47,692 bases of DNA from Nicoliella lavandulae. GTDB lineage: Bacteria; Bacillota; Bacilli; Lactobacillales; Lactobacillaceae. A program made the translations under genes and the position numbers. Below the pieces are notes generated by a model. That model did not search any database. It saw nothing but the letters and a program-made list of their open reading frames with translations, and was not told the origin of the DNA. The stretch's first letter is position 1; the number at the start of each line of letters is the position of its first letter. Shown one piece after another: positions 33,144 to 45,169 of the stretch. Location of the stretch: NCBI RefSeq assembly GCF_037546185.1, contig NZ_JAWMWH010000004.1, positions 1 through 47,692 on the forward strand. The letters are read 5' to 3'.

Positions 33144-33353
33144 AGTAAAATTAAAGGCTTGACTCATATTGAATACAGACATAATACCTTAGGTCTGTAT
33201 TCAATATTAAAATTTAATGCAATGTCTAACTTTCTCATTGCACTTCAAAACTATGATTCATTACCATTTTAGGACAAACTAAAAAGGTGAGGACAAGACC
33301 CGTCGGGATTTATCTCCACCTTCTATATTAGTGAGTTTATATTAATAAATTCA

Positions 33354-36300
33354 TTACTTTTTATGATGCTTAAATTCTAATAATGAAAGTAGTCCACTAA
33401 TCATAATCATTAACATACCTAATAGTGTGTACATACTTTCATTTGATTCTCCAGTTTGTGGTAGCTGCTTGCTTGAAGCACTGGAACTAGCGCTACTTGA
33501 AGCACTGGAGCCAGCACTGCTTGAAGCACTGGAACTAGCGCTACTTGAAGCACTGGAGTTAGCACTGCTTGAAGCACTGGAACTAGCACTGCTTGAAGCA
33601 CTGGAACTAGCGCTATTTGAAGCACTGGAACTAGCGCTGCTTGAAGCACTGGAACTAGCGCTACTTGAAGCACTGGAGTTAGCACTGCTTGAAGCACTGG
33701 AACTAGCACTGCTTGAAGCACTGGAACTAGCGCTATTTGAAGCACTGGAACTAGCGCTGCTTGAAGCACTGGAACTAGCGCTACTTGAAGCACTGGAGCC
33801 AGCACTGCTTGAAGCACTGGAGCCAGCACTGCTTGAAGCACTGGAACTAGCGCTACTTGAAGCACTGGAGCCAGCACTGCTTGAAGCACTGGAACTAGCG
33901 CTACTTGAAGCACTGGAGTTAGCACTGCTTGAAGCACTGGAGCCAGCACTGCTTGAAGCACTGGAACTAGCGCTACTTGAAGCACTGGAACTAGCGCTAT
34001 TTGAAGCACTGGAACTAGCGCTGCTTGAAGCACTAGAACTAGCACTGCTTGAAGCACCACTGTTTATTGTCTTAGAGTACTTAACCACTTCATTATCACT
34101 AGATGTATCAACCGTTACGTCCTTAGCCGCTACTGAACTTGGTGTCTTATACCCCTTACTACTTAAATCTGGGGCTGTTACAGCTGCCCATTGACTATTA
34201 TTATCTGCTATCCAATTACTATAACTAATGACCTTACCTGTCACCTTATCTACCGTTGCTGTTCGTGTGAAGTGAACATTTTGTGTTACTTCAGGAGCCA
34301 ACGTTTGATTAGTTGAACTATCAACGTAGTTGATCGTACGAGTAACTGTCTTGGACAACTCACTTGGATCAACATTCCCAGGATCAGTAGCAGTATTAGT
34401 GGTTGTATCATGAGCATACTTAACCACTTCATTATCACTAGATGTATCAACCGTTACGTCCTTAGCCGCTACTGAACTTGGTGTCTTATAACCCTTACTA
34501 CTTAGATCAGGTGAAGTTACTGCAGCCCATTGACTATTATTATCTGCAGTCCAATCCCCATAAGAAACGACTTTACCAGTTACACTATCTACTGTAGCAG
34601 TTCTAGTGAACTTGACGTTCTGAGTAACTGTAGGTGAAACCGTATTGTTAGTGTCAGCATCAACATATTGAATAGTCCGCGTAACGGTTTTAGATAACGT
34701 GGTTGGATCTACGTTACCAGGATTATCAGGAGTTACCGTTTTAGTTTCATGTTTTAAAATAACATTGAAAGTTTCATTATTATCGGATCCAAACGTATAA
34801 TCAGAAGGGTACCCATCTGAAACAAGTTGATAACCTTTGTTTTCCCAATTTTTAATTTCTGAACTTGTACTATAAGTTGACTTTTGGTTATATTTACCGT
34901 TATTGATGCTATCATCTTCAATGACATTATTATTATCATCTTGATCAATATATTTAACATTAAATGATCTATAACTAGCATATACATAGGTAACGTCTGG
35001 ATTATTATCTGTGAATGTTCCTGTAGGACCATTTATAACTTGAACTAGATAGTAATTTTTGTCAGAATAATCTTTTGCTGATGTATAAAAAGTTTGTCCA
35101 TAAAGACCAGTAACGGTTACATCATCATTACCATTATCTATCGGAGTCCAATCATTATTAGTATTAACATTTCCATCCTTATCTAAAACATATTTTACAT
35201 TAACAGAATCAGTAGAAGCTTTGTATACATAAGTATACGTAGTATCAGATTGTGGGAATACACCTTTGACACTGTACTTACCGTCGCTAGATTCGGTTGC
35301 TCCTTCAGGAAGTTTAGTTGTATCTAGAGTATAATGGTCAATATCTACACTATCAGCAGAAAAAGTATCATTATTTTTAGCATAACCTAGTTGAGAATTA
35401 TCAGATGCAATTTGATTTCCTTGTTCATCTACATATCTAGTAATTACAGCAGTTTGACCATCGGCAGAATTTTGTAACATTCCTGTAGTATAAGTAGGTG
35501 TTTTAGTATCATAAACCCCCTTATTATCAGAAAAAGTAACATCATACCTTACCTGTTGTTTATTATTATTAGGATTAATAATATTGTTATTTGCAGATAT
35601 AGTATAAGGAAGTGTTATATTCCCATCACTGTCACAATATTTATTTTCCATTGCTTGAATTACACTATCAGACACTGTTGCATATTGCGATTTCATCAAT
35701 GTTTCAAATTGTGATTTAGTTATTTTTACAGACTGACTCTTTCCGTAATTAATAGTTATTTTTAGTTCATTATTAGCTAACCTAGTAACTGAATATTGAT
35801 TAGCTTGTGGAGTACCATCTACTTTACTAATCCATTGTGCAATTTTAGAACTAGCGTTGGACATACCTCCCCAATTATTAGCTGCACCACTAGTCCAGCC
35901 AGGTGATTCAGTAGCAGGACCAAAACCACTTGGAACAGCAACATAGTTCCAAAATCCACCACCATCTTCAATGTAAACTGGTACAATGTTGCCATTCTCA
36001 GTAGTAGATGCTTTTACATCAATGGTTTGAATATAGTCGTTACCATTATTTAGTGGTACCGCGAGTGTAAATGGATTTCCATCAGAGTTAGATAAATTAG
36101 TTCTAACAGAGACACCATTAGCATTTATATTAGTTACATAATCCTTCATAACTCCCAAGGTATTATTCTCTACGAAATTTGGTTGAGTTGGTTTAGCAGC
36201 CCATGAATAGTTATGAGTTTGATCCCCGACTGTTTCACTGAATGACAAATCACTACCATTCCCAGCAGATTTTGGAAATACTTGCCCACCAGACGTTTGG

Positions 36301-37187
36301 AATCTTAGTGTAATATTATGTCCTTTAGATGCGTCGTAAGTACTATCATTTAATGGGACAACTATTGATTGAGAACCACTGTCATAATAAACACCCTTAG
36401 AAATTCCGCTCTTTGTTTCGCTATCGTAAATAACTGGATTTAAATTATTGATATTAAAATTATAAGGCCCAGGTTGATTATTTAAGTTAGTAGAAACTGG
36501 AATCCTTATGGTGTCCCCCTCTTTTAATATGTCATTAGAATTTATGGTAAAGGATAGTGTAGTCACTTTGTCACTATTTCCCTGTAATAGATCAATATAT
36601 CCAGTAGGTAACTGTGATCCGTCATTATTAGACCATGAAATATTGTTTGTTTTAATAACACCCTGAGATACCAACGATTTATAACTATACTCTTGATTAT
36701 CAGCCGCCATTCTATCTTCTAAAGATAATAAGAGGTCTGAACTTGAATTATCAGAACTACTAGAATTAGAACTAGTAGAACTGGAACTATCTGCACTAGA
36801 GGAAGCGCTAGAACTAGTAGAACTGGAACTATCTGCACTAGAGGAAGCGCTAGAACTAGTAGAACTGGAACTATCTGCACTAGAAGAAGCGCTAGAACTA
36901 GTAGAACTGGAACTATCTGCACTAGAAGAAGCGCTAGAACTAGTAGAACTGGAACTATCTGCACTAGAAGAAGCGCTAGAACTAGTAGAACTGTTGAAAT
37001 CTGTCTTAGGTTCAGCATTCTGAACAGCAGTACTATCAGCTTTTACATATTCGCTATTATAAATTGATAATGAGGAAAAACCTATTAAAGCAAAAGTAGA
37101 TAATGAAATAACTACCCATCTTTTTTTTACTTTTTTCATTTTTTTTCTATCTTTTGTTTTTTGAAACTGAAATTTATTATATTTCAT
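33354..37187 (-). CDS. Serine-rich LPQTG adhesin, second unit
   Basis: Second copy of 9508-13341. Even the number and order of stalk repeats agree in the translations, which is notable for arrays prone to slippage. Confidence 0.9.
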   Translation of the reverse strand: MKYNKFQFQKTKDRKKMKKVKKRWVVISLSTFALIGFSSLSIYNSEYVKADSTAVQNAEPKTDFNSSTSSSASSSADSSSSTSSSASSSADSSSSTSSSASSSADSSSSTSSSASSSADSSSSTSSSASSSADSSSSTSSNSSSSDNSSSDLLLSLEDRMAADNQEYSYKSLVSQGVIKTNNISWSNNDGSQLPTGYIDLLQGNSDKVTTLSFTINSNDILKEGDTIRIPVSTNLNNQPGPYNFNINNLNPVIYDSETKSGISKGVYYDSGSQSIVVPLNDSTYDASKGHNITLRFQTSGGQVFPKSAGNGSDLSFSETVGDQTHNYSWAAKPTQPNFVENNTLGVMKDYVTNINANGVSVRTNLSNSDGNPFTLAVPLNNGNDYIQTIDVKASTTENGNIVPVYIEDGGGFWNYVAVPSGFGPATESPGWTSGAANNWGGMSNASSKIAQWISKVDGTPQANQYSVTRLANNELKITINYGKSQSVKITKSQFETLMKSQYATVSDSVIQAMENKYCDSDGNITLPYTISANNNIINPNNNKQQVRYDVTFSDNKGVYDTKTPTYTTGMLQNSADGQTAVITRYVDEQGNQIASDNSQLGYAKNNDTFSADSVDIDHYTLDTTKLPEGATESSDGKYSVKGVFPQSDTTYTYVYKASTDSVNVKYVLDKDGNVNTNNDWTPIDNGNDDVTVTGLYGQTFYTSAKDYSDKNYYLVQVINGPTGTFTDNNPDVTYVYASYRSFNVKYIDQDDNNNVIEDDSINNGKYNQKSTYSTSSEIKNWENKGYQLVSDGYPSDYTFGSDNNETFNVILKHETKTVTPDNPGNVDPTTLSKTVTRTIQYVDADTNNTVSPTVTQNVKFTRTATVDSVTGKVVSYGDWTADNNSQWAAVTSPDLSSKGYKTPSSVAAKDVTVDTSSDNEVVKYAHDTTTNTATDPGNVDPSELSKTVTRTINYVDSSTNQTLAPEVTQNVHFTRTATVDKVTGKVISYSNWIADNNSQWAAVTAPDLSSKGYKTPSSVAAKDVTVDTSSDNEVVKYSKTINSGASSSASSSASSSASSSASNSASSSASSSASSSASSSAGSSASSSANSSASSSASSSASSSAGSSASSSASSSASSSAGSSASSSAGSSASSSASSSASSSASSSASNSASSSASSSASSSASSSANSSASSSASSSASSSASSSASNSASSSASSSASSSASSSANSSASSSASSSASSSAGSSASSSASSSASSKQLPQTGESNESMYTLLGMLMIMISGLLSLLEFKHHKK

Positions 37188-37327
37188 TAATTAGTCCTCC
37201 TAAATAAAAATAATATATCCTTTTTAATTGATTATCACCTATATTAATACATGATAAACAATTTCAATTATACTCAGTGTCATTTTGATGTGCACCCCAA
37301 AAGTTGTACATTATTATATTGTTTTTC

Positions 37328-38230
37328 CTAGGCGGAAAGTTTCCGGTATTGAACCGGTGACTTTCCGCCTAGTTTTGTTTTAATACGATGATTATTGTAA
37401 TAATCAATCCATATTTTCATTGACGACATTAAATCTTCTTTAAAGTCATAATTACAGTCCATGATTTCAGCTTTCATAATATGGAAAAATGATTCCATAG
37501 GTGAGTTATCTATACAATTCCCCTTACGGGACATACTTTGAAATATCTTATTCTTCTTAAGCTCTTTTTGCCAGATATGACTTTGATACTGAGCTCCCTG
37601 ATCACTATGAATTGTCGTTCTGTATGGTAAATCCTTAACTAATTGAATAACTTCTTTCAACGGTTTCATAACACAGTTCATATTTGGATGGCTGCTAATG
37701 TTATAGGATATTATTTCACCAGAAAATAAATCCATAATAGGTGAAAGATAAATACGATGATTAATATCACAATTTCCATATCTGAATTCACTGATATCAG
37801 TACAGAGCTTTTGATATGGTCTGTCAGTATTAAATCTTCGATTTAATTGATTTGATTTAAGTTTTCCAACCTGACCACGATAGGAATTATACTTACGTGT
37901 TTTTCTTGAATATGATGAAGATAGTAAATTATTCTTTTTCATTATCTTTAATACTAGTTTGTGGTTAACACGGTATCCACGATTAGTTAATTCTAAACAC
38001 ACTCTTCTATATCCGTAGGATTTATTTTTATCTTTAATATCCTTGATAATTTTAGCGATTTCAGCGTGCTTATCAGGCTTATTTTGGATTGATCTAATAT
38101 AATAATAAGTACTTCTAGATATCCTTAATGCCTTTAGTATTAATGTTTTAGTGGTATGGTATTTCAGCCTTAGTTCGTCGATTATTTTAATAATTACTTC
38201 TGGTCTTCTTCGTCGTCTAAGGCCCTCAAT
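37328..38230 (-). CDS. IS3-family transposase OrfB, second unit
   Basis: Second copy of 13482-14384. Confidence 0.88.
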   Translation of the reverse strand: MEGLRRRRRPEVIIKIIDELRLKYHTTKTLILKALRISRSTYYYIRSIQNKPDKHAEIAKIIKDIKDKNKSYGYRRVCLELTNRGYRVNHKLVLKIMKKNNLLSSSYSRKTRKYNSYRGQVGKLKSNQLNRRFNTDRPYQKLCTDISEFRYGNCDINHRIYLSPIMDLFSGEIISYNISSHPNMNCVMKPLKEVIQLVKDLPYRTTIHSDQGAQYQSHIWQKELKKNKIFQSMSRKGNCIDNSPMESFFHIMKAEIMDCNYDFKEDLMSSMKIWIDYYNNHRIKTKLGGKSPVQYRKLSA

Positions 38231-38703
38231 TTTTTTAAGAAGTCATTCTCTATTCTCAACATTAAATTTTCTTCTTCAATCTTCTTCAATTTTTCTTTAT
38301 CGGTATTAGTATTGTTTGATTCGGCTTTGTTAGTTTTCCTTTTTGTCATGGCTTTTCTTTCCCTTCGGGACAATAAACCATCAATACCTTTTTGCTCTAG
38401 TCGTTTTTCCCAAGTCCAGATAGTTGATGGAGAAGGAATATTAAAATGATAAGCTGCCTCTGGATAAGATGATTTAGTCGTTTTCATCCAGTTTAATATA
38501 TATTGTTTCTCTTTGGTAGAGTATTCGATTATATTCTTTCTTTTTTTAAGACCATTTAGTCCATGTTTTTTGTAACTCTTAACCCAACATAAAACAGTAT
38601 TTCTACTTTTAACTCCAAAGTTTCTAGCCACCATTTGCGATCCCATACCGTTTAGGTATGCGTTAATTACATTTAATTTATCTTCTACTTTATATTTAGA
38701 CAC
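38194..38703 (-). CDS. IS3-family transposase OrfA, second unit
   Basis: Second copy of 14348-14857. Confidence 0.85.
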   Translation of the reverse strand: MSKYKVEDKLNVINAYLNGMGSQMVARNFGVKSRNTVLCWVKSYKKHGLNGLKKRKNIIEYSTKEKQYILNWMKTTKSSYPEAAYHFNIPSPSTIWTWEKRLEQKGIDGLLSRRERKAMTKRKTNKAESNNTNTDKEKLKKIEEENLMLRIENDFLKKLRALDDEEDQK

Positions 38704-39190
38704 AAAAAAACACCCCAAAGTTTTGTACAAACTTTGGGGTGCAGTGCATTTATGCTTTATTACGATCATAAATAACTTAATACTACATAGTACACTTTAC
38801 TATATTAAAAGATTTATACAAATGTTAAACAATCATTATCGATGACTATATGTTTATTTTTTTATTACAATTGTTAATAAATGCCATTTTGCATTTGATT
38901 ATAATACAAAAGGTTCGTTTTTATAAAATAAAATTTAATATACTAGTTAAAATTATTTTTGGAATATTGCTCCTATGATTAAGGACGGAGCTAACGCTCG
39001 CGACCTTTCTGATGAATATAGCCCTAAATATCAAATCATTCTGCGTTTGGTGCGCGATGAAAGATGCCATTATTGATCCAGAAAAACATGATGTGCAAAT
39101 AACTTATTAGTTTCTTGCATATATAGATAACATTGATATAGTGGTATTGATGTTATGCAACTATTTTATGCAAAAAAGGGAGACTTCCTA

Positions 39191-39772
39191 ATGCAATATG
39201 GATATGCAAGAGTTAGCACCTTAGGTCAATCACTAGATAATCAAGTCCAAGGCCTTAGGGATAATGGTGTATTAAAAAAGAATATCTACACTGATAAATA
39301 CACTGGTACTAGTACAGACCGAGTAGGATTTCAAAAACTATTGGACGCTTTAAAATCGGGCGATACTTTAGTAGTTACTAAACTAGATAGATTAGCTAGA
39401 AATACTAGAGAAGCACTTAATGTACTTAACGAACTACAAGATAAAAATATTAAGATCAACATTTTAAATCTTGGGCTTATTGATAATTCATCAATTGGGA
39501 AGTTTACGACAACCGTTTTATTAGCTGTTGCTGAAATGGAAAGAGATATGATTGTAAATCGAACCCAAGAGGGTAAAAAATATGCTAAAAAGCATAATCC
39601 TAATTACCGAGAGGGACGTAGGACGCGTCTCACAGGAAAGAATAAGGACAAGTACCCAGCTATTTATGAATATAAGCAGTCTCACACGGCTGAGGAGACC
39701 GCAAAAGCATTTGGAATATCGGTTAGAACGGTTTTCTATGTAAATTCAATTTTTAAAGATAGTGGAAAGTAA
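39191..39772 (+). CDS. Serine recombinase, second unit
   Basis: Second copy of 15345-15926. Confidence 0.88.
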   Translation: MQYGYARVSTLGQSLDNQVQGLRDNGVLKKNIYTDKYTGTSTDRVGFQKLLDALKSGDTLVVTKLDRLARNTREALNVLNELQDKNIKINILNLGLIDNSSIGKFTTTVLLAVAEMERDMIVNRTQEGKKYAKKHNPNYREGRRTRLTGKNKDKYPAIYEYKQSHTAEETAKAFGISVRTVFYVNSIFKDSGK

Positions 39773-39924
39773 AATGATAGATGTGATTTTGAACTTAGAA
39801 CGAAATTTCTTGAGGAATTTCGTTCTATTTTTTTATCTGAAGATAAAAAAATATGAGCTAATTTGAAATGAAATTCTCAAATTGCGAATATGATTTTTTA
39901 TTCATAAGAATAAAAAATGCACTG

Positions 39925-40054
39925 GTAAAAATTCAGTCCAAAGACTGAAATTTTTACTGGCACGTAATTTAGCCCAGAGGATAAATTATGTGCCACTAGC
40001 TCTCTGCAAGAGCCACGTAAATTCCACCGCTTGCGGTGAATTTGATAAGTGGCT
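39925..40054. other. Candidate oriT hairpins, second unit
   Basis: Second copy of 16079-16208. Confidence 0.55.
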
Positions 40055-40139
40055 ATCATTTTACCGCAACATTCTGCTATAATCCTACGTAACAAGTAAG
40101 CATTATTTTATTTATGTTTAGTATGGGAGGTCTGCAAAA

Positions 40140-41564
40140 ATGAAAATAACCGCTACTTTGAATATCGCCAATCAATCATTTTCGGGTGTAAAAAAACATG
40201 TCGAACATGACAAAAAAATTAACCATTCAAACAAAAGTATCGACTATGAAAAAACTCAATTTAATCAGACAAAAGAAATTTTAAATTCTGATGATTTGAA
40301 TCAAATTAAAAAAGAACGTTATCAGGATCAATTTGAAAAATATAATGCTAGTCAGAAAAAAAGTAGACACATTAGCAAGATGTTTAAAAATGTAAATGAG
40401 TTTGTAAAATCCAAAGAAAAAACAAACAGTTTTGATAAAACTGGTGTGGCTACATTTGGAAATAAACAAAATCAAGATGAGCTTTTGGACGGAAAAAGTC
40501 CCGATGAAGTAAAAAATATATTAATAGCTGAAAGTAAAGGTATGGCAGAATATGCCGATCATTTTAATGAGCGTCATCAATTCATCAAAGTAGCAAGATA
40601 TACAACCAATGTTGATGAATCCACGCCACACATTCACATGCAAATGATACCACTTGGAAAAACCGCTAAGGGCAAACCTAGTATGAGTTTGAATGCAGCA
40701 TTAAAAGCTGAATATCAATATCAAACTGGATCAAGTATTACCGACACCCGAAAGGCTTTAAGTTGGTTTCGAGAACAAGAAGATAACGCATTAGTTTCGT
40801 CTGTCAGCAAAAAGTTAGGCAAAGACTACTCCCTAACCCGTACCAACGAGCATGTCCAAGACTTTGACGCTTACAAAAAAATCAAAGAGCGTTTAGACGA
40901 TAAAACCGAAGAAAATAAGCGCCAAGCCAAAATCCTAAAGTTTCATGAAACCGAAATGTCTAAATCTAAGGATAGAGCTATCGAGTTCATTGCACGACAC
41001 CAACCAACCCACAAAGTTCCTATTTCCGCAAAGGTTCAAGAACCCCATGAAGTGCAGACTGCGCAAGGATTTAAAGAGCATAAAATGACATCTGCCAGCT
41101 ACTTATTCCAATCAGCAATGGAAATCGTCCAAAAATACGCAAAAATGACCGTTGAGAAAATTAAAAAATGGGAAAAATCATTGCAAGACCGACAAAAGCA
41201 ACTAGATAAGCGTGAACAAGAAATATCCCAAAGGGAAAAGAACCTAAAACAAGTCGAAAAGTCTTTAAATGAGCGTCAAACTAGGCTAAACGAATATGAG
41301 AAAGGTATCGATCAATACAAAGAAAAATTAGTTGGTAAAGCCGTTGAAATCGGGAACTTCGAACAAGCTAAAAAGACTAACAACACTAGCATGAGTAGCC
41401 TTTCCAAGCTTGCTAAAGATAAATTAGGACCACTTACCGAAATATATAACGAGCAACAGCGTAGCCGTGAAAGTGCGGAAAGATACGCTAATCAACTAAA
41501 GAAACGAGAACAAGAACGAGAAATGGAAGAATACAGAAGACAGCAAGAACGTGGAGGAAGATAA
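40140..41564 (+). CDS. mob: MobV-family relaxase, second unit
   Basis: Second copy of 16294-17718. Confidence 0.92.
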   Translation: MKITATLNIANQSFSGVKKHVEHDKKINHSNKSIDYEKTQFNQTKEILNSDDLNQIKKERYQDQFEKYNASQKKSRHISKMFKNVNEFVKSKEKTNSFDKTGVATFGNKQNQDELLDGKSPDEVKNILIAESKGMAEYADHFNERHQFIKVARYTTNVDESTPHIHMQMIPLGKTAKGKPSMSLNAALKAEYQYQTGSSITDTRKALSWFREQEDNALVSSVSKKLGKDYSLTRTNEHVQDFDAYKKIKERLDDKTEENKRQAKILKFHETEMSKSKDRAIEFIARHQPTHKVPISAKVQEPHEVQTAQGFKEHKMTSASYLFQSAMEIVQKYAKMTVEKIKKWEKSLQDRQKQLDKREQEISQREKNLKQVEKSLNERQTRLNEYEKGIDQYKEKLVGKAVEIGNFEQAKKTNNTSMSSLSKLAKDKLGPLTEIYNEQQRSRESAERYANQLKKREQEREMEEYRRQQERGGR

Positions 41565-41585
41565 GTCTCATAGTGCTTAGGATAA

Positions 41586-42425
41586 TTAATAAATCATATA
41601 GTTTATAAAAACATCATTATGGAGTTTAAATATTAATTTATTGCTCTTTTTATCAATAATTCTAAATTCTTTTTTTTCAATATCTATTTCTACATCAACA
41701 GATTTATAACCTTTCATTGCCCAATCTTGCTTTAAATTATTAAAAAAAGTATTTAATCTTAAATCGAGAGGTCCATTATCATTCGTAAAAGAAGTGATTA
41801 GGTAGGGCCTTATTGTTAAGGTTGATCCATCCTTTCCCCTAAGATAAGTCATTTCCAATCCATTTAGTTTTCTTATATGAAATATATCCCCACTACTCAT
41901 ATTCTGAACATCATCAATCTTACTCGATTCAAGTAGTCTATTCCTTAGTGCATCTGGAAATCTATCATATAATTTCTGAAGATCTTTTGGATTGGTATAT
42001 GCACCCTTTCCATGCCTACCAAAATTAAAAATATATACTGTTCCTTGACTATAATAAACTTGTAAAGTTGTTCCGCTATCCTTAGCTATATCAACTACTT
42101 TATTCCCAATTTTTTTATTTAGATGTAAATGAATTATTCCAAAGTCATTAAACATTCCATCTTTTTTTAATTTTTTAGCTCTTTTGGATAAATACATTGA
42201 TATACCTTTTCCTCTTTTTAAAGAACTTTCAATGTTTTTTATTACAGTTATATATTCTTTTCTTTTATATACTTCTGGTGATACTTTCACGTTTACAGGA
42301 AATTCCAGACATTTTTTCTTATACTCCATGTAGTGCAAAAAATTTGGATTAGTTACTCCTAATTCATTTTCAGCTATGATTTCGCAAAACTCTATCCATG
42401 CACAATACAAATCGCATCTTTTCAA
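41586..42425 (-). CDS. Uncharacterised protein with FGIIHLHL motif, second unit
   Basis: Second copy of 17740-18579. Confidence 0.55.
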   Translation of the reverse strand: MKRCDLYCAWIEFCEIIAENELGVTNPNFLHYMEYKKKCLEFPVNVKVSPEVYKRKEYITVIKNIESSLKRGKGISMYLSKRAKKLKKDGMFNDFGIIHLHLNKKIGNKVVDIAKDSGTTLQVYYSQGTVYIFNFGRHGKGAYTNPKDLQKLYDRFPDALRNRLLESSKIDDVQNMSSGDIFHIRKLNGLEMTYLRGKDGSTLTIRPYLITSFTNDNGPLDLRLNTFFNNLKQDWAMKGYKSVDVEIDIEKKEFRIIDKKSNKLIFKLHNDVFINYMIY

Positions 42426-42523
42426 AAATACTTAACCACCTTTAAAAATTAATCGCTTATTATATTTATCCATTAAACACTCAATTACATTATTTTCAAG
42501 AAAATTAGGGGGGAATCCTAGAA

Positions 42524-43072
42524 ATGGAAGACATTAATAACAAAAAAATTTTAACTGAACTTTTAAACGCAATTAATGGCAATGTTTTAGACGTTAAAAA
42601 CGTCCCCACAGTTGACATGCAAATCATGGAATTAAAGCAACAGGCTCGCAAAGAAATTGAAAACGTAACCCGTGGCTATAAAAATAAACTGGAAAGCAAA
42701 ATTTATAGTGATACAAAACTAATGGACGACCTTATCAAGCAAAGATTAGAAGAGATTGATTCAGAGAATCAAAGAAATATTAATGGCTATTATGAAAAAT
42801 ACGCCAAGCAATTAAGTTCTGATACTGAATACTCTGAAATCCGCAAAAAGCTATTGCTAGATACAAACGAAGAATATCGCTTATTTAATCAACGTTCTAA
42901 ACAATTATTCGATAAATTAGATCAAATAGACGAAAAGATTGAAAAATTGGAAAAAATGACCTATTACACACGTTTTAAATCCATTATCAGTACTTTTATC
43001 GCATTAGCATTACCAACCATTGCAGTAGCTGTTTTAATCGTATTTACGTTGGTATGGCTTTTTAATCATTAG
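42524..43072 (+). CDS. Coiled-coil membrane protein, second unit
   Basis: Second copy of 18678-19226. Confidence 0.65.
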   Translation: MEDINNKKILTELLNAINGNVLDVKNVPTVDMQIMELKQQARKEIENVTRGYKNKLESKIYSDTKLMDDLIKQRLEEIDSENQRNINGYYEKYAKQLSSDTEYSEIRKKLLLDTNEEYRLFNQRSKQLFDKLDQIDEKIEKLEKMTYYTRFKSIISTFIALALPTIAVAVLIVFTLVWLFNH

Positions 43073-43083
43073 GAGGTGTTTTA

Positions 43084-43524
43084 ATGGGTTTTCACGCCTA
43101 CAAAGAATCTAAACTACCAAAAGATTTTGAAATTAAATTTGCTGATCAAAATAGGCTCGATAAAGAAGATTACACTCACCCTATTCCAATCATCTTAGTA
43201 ATCGTGCTTACTCTAGTGTTATTAGTAAGTCTTAGCATTGTTAAATATAATAAAACTCATGAAATTACTGTAAGGGAATCGAAAGTTTATACCGATAAAC
43301 ATCTAAAAGATGTAGTAGAAGCTCAAAAATCGCTTTCTAAGCGAATTAAAAGTTATTTGTATGTAAATAATGGTAAAGTATCTGAAAACGTTAAAAATAA
43401 CCTAAATAACGAATATAATCGTTTATCAGACCAATTGAATAAAATGGATCAAAATAACGACACTGTTTCTAGATTGCATAGTGATTTAGATTTAGATAGA
43501 ACTGGTATTGATACGCTTTCCTAG
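43084..43524 (+). CDS. Single-span membrane protein, second unit
   Basis: Second copy of 19238-19678. Confidence 0.6.
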   Translation: MGFHAYKESKLPKDFEIKFADQNRLDKEDYTHPIPIILVIVLTLVLLVSLSIVKYNKTHEITVRESKVYTDKHLKDVVEAQKSLSKRIKSYLYVNNGKVSENVKNNLNNEYNRLSDQLNKMDQNNDTVSRLHSDLDLDRTGIDTLS

Positions 43525-43530
43525 TTCTCT

Positions 43531-43614
43531 GTATTAACTGTATTATTATGTATATAAATATATTAGTATAACTAGCATTGCATTTTGCAACACCAGACAT
43601 TGCATTTTGCAACA
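43531..43614. repeat. Remnant iterons, second unit
   Basis: Second copy of 19685-19768. Confidence 0.55.
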
Positions 43615-43662
43615 TGGAAATTAAAGAATCTAATAATTAAATAAAATAAGACCATAAAGAAA

Positions 43663-43808
43663 GAGCTTGCCTCGCAAGCTCGGCGAAGCTCTCTCGATAG
43701 TTAGCCTAGTTGGTGGCCATAACTATCGAGAGAGTATGTCTCTTTAAAAGTCTGTACATCGCTTTGCTCAACTATCAATAAACGCAAAATTTGATAGCTC
43801 AGTAAAGC
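43663..43808. other. Inverted-repeat cluster, second unit
   Basis: Second copy of 19817-19962. Confidence 0.5.
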
Positions 43809-44331
43809 TTCACAGCATCATGTTTAAACTCATCCAGCCCTTGTTCCAATTATGCCTTAGCGCGTATTTTATTCCTGCTAAGCCGGAATTTTAAAGTTTA
43901 ACGTGGTAAAATCCTAAAACCCACCGTGCATAATGGATATGATGTAGCATTTCCTAGACTTCCCAGCCGACTTTGTCAGCTTTTGCCACTCTTTTAGATC
44001 GGCGTTTCATACGATCAAGGCTTGGCGTGCCTATGGTCTGTAACTGCGGACAATGTATCGCACTGCCAACGGGTTCATTTTATGACGAATAGAAAGGTAA
44101 CCGTCCTCATTTTAATTATCGTATTTTACATCAGTAGTACATCGAGTGATACAACATACAATAACAAAGATTGTCATTCTTTTAACACTAAAAAAGAGCC
44201 ATGGAATCACTTATCTTACGTGATCTCACGGCTCTTAACTAATTGTTATTAATTATCTCCCATATGTATCGGGTGATATATTGTATATATCTTTTTTTGT
44301 AATTACTATGTATCCATGATAGAATAAACTT

Positions 44332-44468
44332 GTAATTTTGAATGAAAAGAACGCCAATTCTTTTCATCAAAGATATCAGTTAGTTAGAGTAACGTGATAT
44401 CACGTAAGTTAGTATTTGCAGTACTAACAAGCAACTCAAGTCCTAGCAGATTGCTGAGGGCTTTTTTT
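44332..44468 (+). ncRNA. Candidate structured small RNA, second unit
   Basis: Second copy of 20486-20622. Confidence 0.5.
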
Positions 44469-44635
44469 ATTGCCTTTTTTACGTGTTTTCGTATTCAATT
44501 TATAAGTTAAGAATAACATACTACAATGAATTATCAAAAAGTTTTTTGTTAAATGGGCGGTATCCTGCATTGTTACTTTTATATATTTATAATATAGTTC
44601 TTGTGTAGGGTTTCATAAGAAAGGCGGTTAAATCA

Positions 44636-45169
44636 ATGGATAAGACAGTTCCTGAGCTTGCTGAAGAATTAGATATTAACAAGTTAAGAATCTACAGATA
44701 CATAAAAAAGAATAATATCAAGCCCGTGCGAACTGATAAGAATGTGCAATATTTTGATGACAAGTCTTCTAATGCAATTTTAAGCCATTTTCGAGATGTT
44801 GCCGGAAATCGTGTATCGCAAGATACAGAAAGCGATACAAAATCTGATACTACTGAAACTGCTCTAATTGAATTAAAAGACAACATAATAAGTCGACAAG
44901 ATAGAGAAATTAAGCAGCTATACAAACAGGTTGAAAGTCTTCAGCGTACGATTGACCAACAAAATAAACAGTTCGATCAACAACAACAACTTGAACTAGA
45001 AAGTATTAGGACTTTCAAGAAAAATATAATGATTGATTCTGAGTATCACCCCGATACAGAATCCGATACACACGATACATCGAACGATACAAAAAGTGAT
45101 ACAGTCGATACAAGAGGTGGTATCAAAAAAAGTGGTTTATTCGCATGGTTAAAGCGTTCCAATAAGTAG
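44636..45169 (+). CDS. DUF536-type protein, second unit
   Basis: Second copy of 20790-21323. Confidence 0.65.
   Translation: MDKTVPELAEELDINKLRIYRYIKKNNIKPVRTDKNVQYFDDKSSNAILSHFRDVAGNRVSQDTESDTKSDTTETALIELKDNIISRQDREIKQLYKQVESLQRTIDQQNKQFDQQQQLELESIRTFKKNIMIDSEYHPDTESDTHDTSNDTKSDTVDTRGGIKKSGLFAWLKRSNK

Larger units (their letters stand above)
37291..38743 (-). mobile_element. Second-type IS3-family element, second unit
   Basis: Second copy of 13445-14897. Confidence 0.85.
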